Assembly: GCA_035942915.1 (NCBI GenBank)
Contig: DASZCR010000101.1
Coordinates: 1-8,689 of the forward strand
Source: DASZCR01 sp035942915
GTDB lineage: Bacteria; Acidobacteriota; Blastocatellia; Pyrinomonadales; Pyrinomonadaceae
DNA: 8,689 bases
Direction of reading: 5' to 3'
Below the pieces are notes generated by a model. That model made no database searches and was not told where the DNA came from. It was given only the letters and a program-made list of their open reading frames with translations. Position 1 is the stretch's first letter. Every line of letters begins with the position of its first letter. Made by a program: the position numbers and the translations under genes. Positions 4,355-8,689 of this stretch are shown in pieces.

Positions 4355-7023
4355 TGCATGTCCGACAGGTGCGTGCATGGTTCGTGCGCGTGTCGTCTCT
4401 CTTCGGCCGTGCGCGGCGCGAACGCGAACTGGCGGAGGAGTTGGAGAGTCATATCCAGATGCACGTCGAGGACAACCTCCGTGCGGGGATGAGCCTTGAA
4501 GAGGCGCGTCGGCAGGCGCTCGTCAAACTCGGCGGCGTCGCGCAGACGACGGAAGCATGGCGCAGGCAGAGAGGCTTACCCTTGATTGAGACACTCGTTA
4601 ATGATTTTCGTTACGGCCTCCGCAGACTGACTAAAAGCCCCGCCTTTACCTTCATCGCCGTGCTCTCGCTGGCACTCGGCATCGGCGCGAACACGGCCAT
4701 CTTCAGCCTCGTCAACACGGCCTTCCTGCGCCCGCTTCCAGTCGAGCGCCCGGAGCAGATTGTCTCGGTCACGAATACTGCGGGCAGTCGCGGCTTCCCG
4801 GCCTTCTCCTATCCGAACTTCAAAGATTTCCGCGAACGCAGTCGTGATGTCTTTGAAGACCTCTACGCATACCGCTTCTCGCCGCTGAACGTGAGCCACG
4901 ACGGAACGAGCGAGCGTCTCTGGGGCTACGTTGTGACCGGCAACTATTTCGAAGTCTTGGGCGTGAAGGCGGCCATCGGAAGGACGCTCACGCCCGACGA
5001 CGACCGTCTGCCCGGAGGTCATCCTGTCACCGTCCTGAGCTATGAAGGCTGGCGGCGACGTTTTGGAGGCGACCCGGCCGTCGTCGGCAAGAGCCTGATT
5101 GTCAACGGCCGCAGCTTCACAGTCGTCGGCGTCATGCCTCAGGGCTTCTATGGAACTGAAATCATCGCTGCGCCGGAGTTGTGGTTTCCCGTCGCGATGC
5201 AGGCCGAGATTGAAGTCGGGAACAGTTGGCTCGACAAACGACGGGTCGAGAATCTCCTGATTCAAGGTCGGCTCAAGCCCGGCATCAGCCCGGAACAGGC
5301 GCAGATGACGCTCAATGCCATCGCCTTGCAGCTTGAGCGCGAGTTTCCTGAGGATAACGAAGGCAAGCGAGTCATCTTGTCGTCGCCCGGTTTTATCAGC
5401 GGCATGATGAGAGGGGCGGTGATAGGCTTCACGGGTCTGCTGATGGTCGTCGTCGCGTTCGTGCTGTTGCTGGCTTGCATCAATCTGGCGAACTTGCTGC
5501 TGGCGCGTGCGGCCGAAAGACGAAGAGAGATTGCGGTGCGCCTTGCTTTGGGCGCGAGCCGTTTCCGCCTTGTGCAGCAGTTGATGGCCGAGAGCATGCT
5601 GTTGGCGGTCGCGAGCGGCGCATGTGGATTGTTGCTGGCCTACTGGCTGATAGACCTCGCCGTCAGGCTCAAGCCGCCGGTAGACGTGCCGCTCGCCATC
5701 AACCTGCATCTGGACTACCGCGTGATGGTCTTCACCTGCGCGGTCTCGCTTGCGACAGGATTACTGTTTGGACTGCTGCCCGCGTGGCAAGCGACGAAGG
5801 TTGACCTCCTACCGGCGCTGAAAGATGAGTCTTCCTCCGGCGTTCTGCAACGCTCTTGGTGGAAGAGCGGACTCATCGTGTTGCAGGTGGCGCTCTCGCT
5901 GGTGCTGCTGGTCGGCGGCGGTCTGATGTTGCGTGCCTTGCAGCGTGCGCAGTCGCTCGACCTCGGTTTCAATCCGAAGAATGCCGTCGAAGTATCGTTC
6001 GACCTGCGCTTGCAAGGCTACGAGCAGGCGCGCGGCAGAGAGTTTCAGAAGCGTCTGCTGGAACGTGTGCGCGCACTTCCCGGTGTCCAACATGCGGGCT
6101 TCGTTGACCTCGCTCCGGTTGACCTACACTTCTCAAGAGATTCCGTGTTCATCGAAGGCCAGATGCCGGAGCGCGAGTCGAGAGCGCCGCGCGCGATGGT
6201 GAGTCGCGCCAGTCACGGTTATTTTCAGGCGTTGGGGACGCGACTCGTGCAGGGGCGCGACTTTACAGAGCGAGATGACGAGAAGTCGCAGCCGGTGGCT
6301 ATCGTCAACGAGACTTTCGCGCGCCACTTCTGGCCGGGCGAAGACCCGCTCGGCAAGCGTTTCCGACAGGGCGGCACAGAGATGCCTCTGTTGGAGGTTG
6401 TCGGCGTGGTTGAAGACGGCAAGTACGCGGGGCTGAACGAAGCGCCGCAACCTTACGTCGTCCGCCCTCTGGCGCAAGCTTATACGGGGGCGAACACGCT
6501 CATCATACGCACCGACAGAGACCCGCGAGAACTCCTCGCAACGGTGCGCAACGAGGTGCGACTACTCGACCCGCACCTGCCCTCTTCGGCCAAGCTGCTG
6601 GAGGAACGTCTGGCGATGCCGCTTCTGCCGGTGCGCGTGGCGGCGTCGCTGCTGGGCAGTTTCGGCCTTCTGGCGTTGGCCTTAGCCGCCATCGGCATCT
6701 ACGGCATCATGTCCTACGCCGTCTCGCGGCGCACGCGCGAAATCGGGATTCGCATGGCGCTCGGAGCGCAGGCATCTCACGTCCTCAGACTGACCATCCG
6801 GCAGGGCATGGCTCCTGTGCTCTTTGGGGTGGCGATAGGATTGGCGGCAGCACTGGGGCTGACGCGTCTGGCGAAGAACCTGCTGTTCGGCGTGAGCGCC
6901 GCTGACCCCTTAACCTACGTCGGTGTGGCCGCGCTGCTGACGGGCGTCGCGCTGTTGGCCTGCTACGTCCCTGCGCGCCGTGCGTCGAAGGTTGACCCCC
7001 TCGTCGCCTTGCGTAACGAGTAG
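4354..7023 (+). CDS. ADOP-type duplicated MacB/FtsX-like ABC permease without ATPase
   Basis: Inner-membrane protein of 889 residues belonging to the ADOP class. Order of parts: a cytoplasmic prefix domain (about 18-75: RRERELAEELESHI, then MSLEEARRQALVKLGG); TM1 at about 98-120 (SLALGIGANTAIFSLV); a first periplasmic MacB-core domain (about 130-345); TMs at about 357-377, 410-435 and 457-478; TM5 at about 505-527; a second MacB-core domain (about 540-750); and TMs at about 765-788, 817-838 and 854-872. Each half carries the cytoplasmic FtsX-type loop after its first core domain (RRREIAVRLALGAS at 389-402; RRTREIGIRMALGA at 792-805). Together the eight TMs amount to two fused half-permeases. 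No ABC ATPase is next to it, so it must borrow one, or work as a mechanotransmitter with a MacB-type ATPase encoded elsewhere. The ATG at 4354 overlaps the PadR stop; the reading frame extends upstream to 4210, but only inside PadR in another frame. Substrate is unknown; export of drugs, lipids or lipoproteins is typical of MacB relatives. Confidence 0.93.
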   Translation: MHVRQVRAWFVRVSSLFGRARRERELAEELESHIQMHVEDNLRAGMSLEEARRQALVKLGGVAQTTEAWRRQRGLPLIETLVNDFRYGLRRLTKSPAFTFIAVLSLALGIGANTAIFSLVNTAFLRPLPVERPEQIVSVTNTAGSRGFPAFSYPNFKDFRERSRDVFEDLYAYRFSPLNVSHDGTSERLWGYVVTGNYFEVLGVKAAIGRTLTPDDDRLPGGHPVTVLSYEGWRRRFGGDPAVVGKSLIVNGRSFTVVGVMPQGFYGTEIIAAPELWFPVAMQAEIEVGNSWLDKRRVENLLIQGRLKPGISPEQAQMTLNAIALQLEREFPEDNEGKRVILSSPGFISGMMRGAVIGFTGLLMVVVAFVLLLACINLANLLLARAAERRREIAVRLALGASRFRLVQQLMAESMLLAVASGACGLLLAYWLIDLAVRLKPPVDVPLAINLHLDYRVMVFTCAVSLATGLLFGLLPAWQATKVDLLPALKDESSSGVLQRSWWKSGLIVLQVALSLVLLVGGGLMLRALQRAQSLDLGFNPKNAVEVSFDLRLQGYEQARGREFQKRLLERVRALPGVQHAGFVDLAPVDLHFSRDSVFIEGQMPERESRAPRAMVSRASHGYFQALGTRLVQGRDFTERDDEKSQPVAIVNETFARHFWPGEDPLGKRFRQGGTEMPLLEVVGVVEDGKYAGLNEAPQPYVVRPLAQAYTGANTLIIRTDRDPRELLATVRNEVRLLDPHLPSSAKLLEERLAMPLLPVRVAASLLGSFGLLALALAAIGIYGIMSYAVSRRTREIGIRMALGAQASHVLRLTIRQGMAPVLFGVAIGLAAALGLTRLAKNLLFGVSAADPLTYVGVAALLTGVALLACYVPARRASKVDPLVALRNE

Positions 7024-7081
7024 CAGATTGCATGCGCGGATTCGCGTTCGGCGACATGGTGTCTCGAAGGGCGGAGGACGC

Positions 7082-7618
7082 CTACAAGCAGCGACGCAAA
7101 TCCTCCCAACCATAGAAGAGCGCATCAAACATCAAGCCTTCCAGAGCAATCTGCTTTCGACCCCGCACGCGCCCGCCCATCTTTTCATAGAATGTTCGAT
7201 AGGGACTGACTTCTAAAGTGAGTAGCAACATTGAATGCTGACCGCGCCTGACGAGAGCCTCGACCACCTGACGGAAGAGTTTCTCGCCGATACCCTTTCG
7301 CTGAAACTCCGACAGCAGGTAGAGCGCATAAAGCTCCGCCTCAAACGCTCCCGAACCTTCTCTCAACTCACCGAAATCCGCGAATCCGACAATGCCCTTC
7401 TCCGGTACTTCCGCGACATACATCTTGTAAGAATCGTCTGTGAACCCTCTGGCGAAAGCCTGCGCACGTTGTTCAACCGACATCTTGTCAAGAAAGCTCT
7501 GCGGCACAATCCCTGAGTATGATTCTCTCCACGAACGGACGTGGACTTCAGCTACAGCCTGACAGTCCGCCGCAGTAGCCTCTCTGTAGAGAACCTTCGC
7601 AATCTCCTGTCCGTCCAT
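7082..7618 (-). CDS. GNAT-family N-acetyltransferase
   Basis: A 178-residue acetyl-CoA-dependent acyltransferase with a full GNAT fold. It has an N-terminal strand and helices YREATAADCQAVAEVHVRSWRESYSGIVP (11-39), strand beta4 with ELYALYLLSEF (95-105), the pyrophosphate-binding loop Q-R-K-G-I-G (106-111) followed by helix EKLFRQVVEALV, and the C-terminal SPYRTFYEKMGGR (138-150), which matches the usual xxFYxxxGF segment. The opening 'VHVRSWRESYSGIVP' is typical of general GNATs that use small-molecule or antibiotic-like amines, but the acceptor cannot be assigned. The ATG at 7618 is chosen; the frame stays open to a TTG at 7687, which would add 23 residues without family character. The ribosome site is weak (TTGGAAAA). 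The gene converges on the permease gene, with 58 bases between the stops and no clear terminator there. Confidence 0.88.
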   Translation of the reverse strand: MDGQEIAKVLYREATAADCQAVAEVHVRSWRESYSGIVPQSFLDKMSVEQRAQAFARGFTDDSYKMYVAEVPEKGIVGFADFGELREGSGAFEAELYALYLLSEFQRKGIGEKLFRQVVEALVRRGQHSMLLLTLEVSPYRTFYEKMGGRVRGRKQIALEGLMFDALFYGWEDLRRCL

Positions 7619-7831
7619 TTTTCCAATCTCAACGATGTAAGTTTTCAGTCCGACCTGTAGTGAAGCGATACTAGCGCGCAACGTCAAAGAAGCCGTGCGT
7701 TATCGGTTTTGAACCTTTTCAGTGGACTTCTCATGCACGCGTGCGTGGCACGTTGCTCGCTAAGGCCAAGACCGCAAGCCTCCTCCCACACACTTTGCGA
7801 CACCTCCCTCACGACCTGAAACTTCACCAAT

Positions 7832-7836
7832 GGAGG
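7832..7836 (+). promoter_or_regulatory. Shine-Dalgarno GGAGG of the lichenase gene
   Basis: GGAGG lies 7 bases before the ATG at 7844 and fixes the start of the secreted glucanase. The 225-base divergent region 7619-7843 also holds TTGACG on the minus strand (7687-7682), a possible -35 for the acetyltransferase, but neither gene has a convincing -10 that I can place. Confidence 0.75.
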
Positions 7837-7843
7837 ACACATT

Positions 7844-8629
7844 ATGACACTCGCAAACTCCTCTCGTGGCACGTTGAGGGGCATCATCACACACGCGTCC
7901 GTCGCCCTGCTGCTATGCGCCTTCTTCTTCTCCGCCGCCGCCCGTCCGGCTTACGCCGTCGGCGGCACTTTCTTTGACGGCTTGGACTTCTTCGACACCG
8001 CGCGCTGGCACAAAGCCGACGGGTGGACTAACGGTAATCCCTTCAACGTCGGCTGGCGCGCCGACCACGTTACCTTCGCCAGCGGCTTCATGACCCTGCG
8101 ACTCGATACGACGCCCTGCCCTTCCGGTTGCAGCGGCAAGCCTTACGCCGCAGGCGAGTATCGCACCAACGATTATTACGGCTACGGCAAATATGAGACG
8201 CGCTTTAAAGCCGCGAAAGGCAGCGGCCTCGTGACCTCTTTCTTCACCTACACAGGCCCGTCCAACGGCACAGAGCATCACGAGATTGACATCGAAATTC
8301 TCGGCAAGGACACGACCAAGATGCAGACCAACTACTTCGTCAACGGAGTCGGCGGTCATGAGCACATCGTCAACCTCGGTTTCGATGCCTCGGCCGGTTA
8401 TCACAACTACGCCTTCGTCTGGACGGCAAACAAGATTGAATGGATTGTTGACGACGTGGTCGTGCATACCGAGTACGCCGCCGCAGGCAAGCCTCTGCCG
8501 AGTCTGCCGGGCAGAATCATGGTCAACATGTGGGCTGGAACGGGAGTAGATAGCTGGCTCGGCCCGTTCACCTATCCGGGCACGCCCATCACCGCCAAGT
8601 ACGACTGGATACAGTATTTCGTCCTCTAG
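7844..8629 (+). CDS. Secreted GH16 endo-beta-1,3-1,4-glucanase (lichenase)
   Basis: Predicted extracellular enzyme that cuts mixed-linkage beta-glucan (lichenan, cereal glucan) at beta-1,4 bonds next to a beta-1,3 bond (EC 3.2.1.73). Residues 1-38 are a long signal peptide with an AYA cleavage site before V39. The mature part is a single jelly-roll domain of about 223 residues, close to the usual size, with no carbohydrate-binding module. The GH16 active-site motif is E147-I-D149-I-E151 (nucleophile, assisting Asp, acid/base), followed by LGKDTTK at 153-159. From memory, the mature sequence can be aligned along its length with Bacillus lichenases: FFD...W.KADG.(S/T)NGN.FN near the N-terminus, SFFTYTGP at 132-139, IVNLGFDA at 175-182, and the end GTGVDSWLG...YDWIQY. 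Differences are noted as a finding: the Trp before the motif is His, and the conserved disulfide appears replaced by a C92-PSG-C96 loop. The gene stands alone; nothing around it is a sugar-uptake gene. Confidence 0.93.
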   Translation: MTLANSSRGTLRGIITHASVALLLCAFFFSAAARPAYAVGGTFFDGLDFFDTARWHKADGWTNGNPFNVGWRADHVTFASGFMTLRLDTTPCPSGCSGKPYAAGEYRTNDYYGYGKYETRFKAAKGSGLVTSFFTYTGPSNGTEHHEIDIEILGKDTTKMQTNYFVNGVGGHEHIVNLGFDASAGYHNYAFVWTANKIEWIVDDVVVHTEYAAAGKPLPSLPGRIMVNMWAGTGVDSWLGPFTYPGTPITAKYDWIQYFVL

Positions 8630-8689
8630 TCTGAGAGCGCAGACCCGCAGGAAAATCGGGCGCGCCGCATGGAGCGAACGAGACGCCGG

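Noticed and set aside
4576..5709. Minus-strand 377-residue open frame
   Set aside because: It lies wholly within the ADOP permease gene, has a composition rich in H, Q, R and D typical of antisense frames in GC-rich DNA, and shows no domain.
7619..7687. TTG-initiated 23-residue N-terminal extension of the acetyltransferase
   Set aside because: The GNAT fold begins after the ATG at 7618, and the extension includes no conserved residues.
7735..7744. 10-base palindrome GCACGCGTGC in the divergent region
   Set aside because: Short and GC-rich, so likely by chance; not placed on a recognisable promoter.
7744..7876. 12-base direct repeat CGTGGCACGTTG at 7744-7755 and 7865-7876
   Set aside because: One or two exact 12-base matches are expected by chance in a window of this size, and the second copy is inside the signal-peptide codons.
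8629..8644. Hairpin GTCTG/CAGAC after the lichenase stop
   Set aside because: A 5-bp stem with no T run is too weak to call a terminator.
8670..8689. ATG at 8670 as the start of a further gene
   Set aside because: Only seven codons are visible before the window ends and no good ribosome site precedes it.

Overview
The window looks like a chromosomal segment of a GC-rich soil-type bacterium, most likely an acidobacterium (Acidobacteriota, possibly Blastocatellia). The main reason is the PadR-type regulator fused by an ATGA overlap to a roughly 890-residue duplicated MacB/FtsX permease with its own N-terminal prefix domain and no ATPase beside it. This is the 'acidobacterial duplicated orphan permease' (ADOP) arrangement. 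Secreted retropepsin-like proteins with an N-terminal LolA-like domain fit the same guess. This placement is inferred from gene content; there is no rRNA or other phylogenetic marker in the window.

Layout, left to right. Positions 1-51 may be the last codons of a gene entering from the left, followed by a strong hairpin (85-118). A secreted two-domain protein of unknown function follows (253-1287), closed by a perfect 16-bp terminator-like hairpin (1337-1374). Next is a promoter whose -10 runs into a 20-bp perfect dyad (1440-1459). It drives a two-gene operon: an exported double retropepsin-like aspartic protease (1489-3066) and, overlapping its stop codon through a TTG start, a TrmB-family regulator (3063-3923). 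The PadR-ADOP pair (4013-7023) follows, with a hairpin covering the PadR Shine-Dalgarno. A GNAT acetyltransferase lies on the minus strand (7082-7618), convergent with the ADOP gene. Divergent from it is a secreted GH16 beta-1,3-1,4-glucanase (lichenase) gene (7844-8629). The last 60 bases hold nothing I can call.

Functionally the window is a set of small independent units rather than one pathway. Four of the seven full-length genes encode exported or membrane proteins and two encode winged-helix regulators, each in an operon with one of those proteins (protease + TrmB; PadR + permease). No mobile element, CRISPR array, tRNA or rRNA was seen, and no gap between genes exceeds 300 bases. I see no clear-cut new multi-gene system. 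The items most worth a second look are the protease-TrmB operon with its promoter dyad, the apparently catalytically dead papain-like domain in the first gene, and the lichenase with an altered disulfide and active-site flank.
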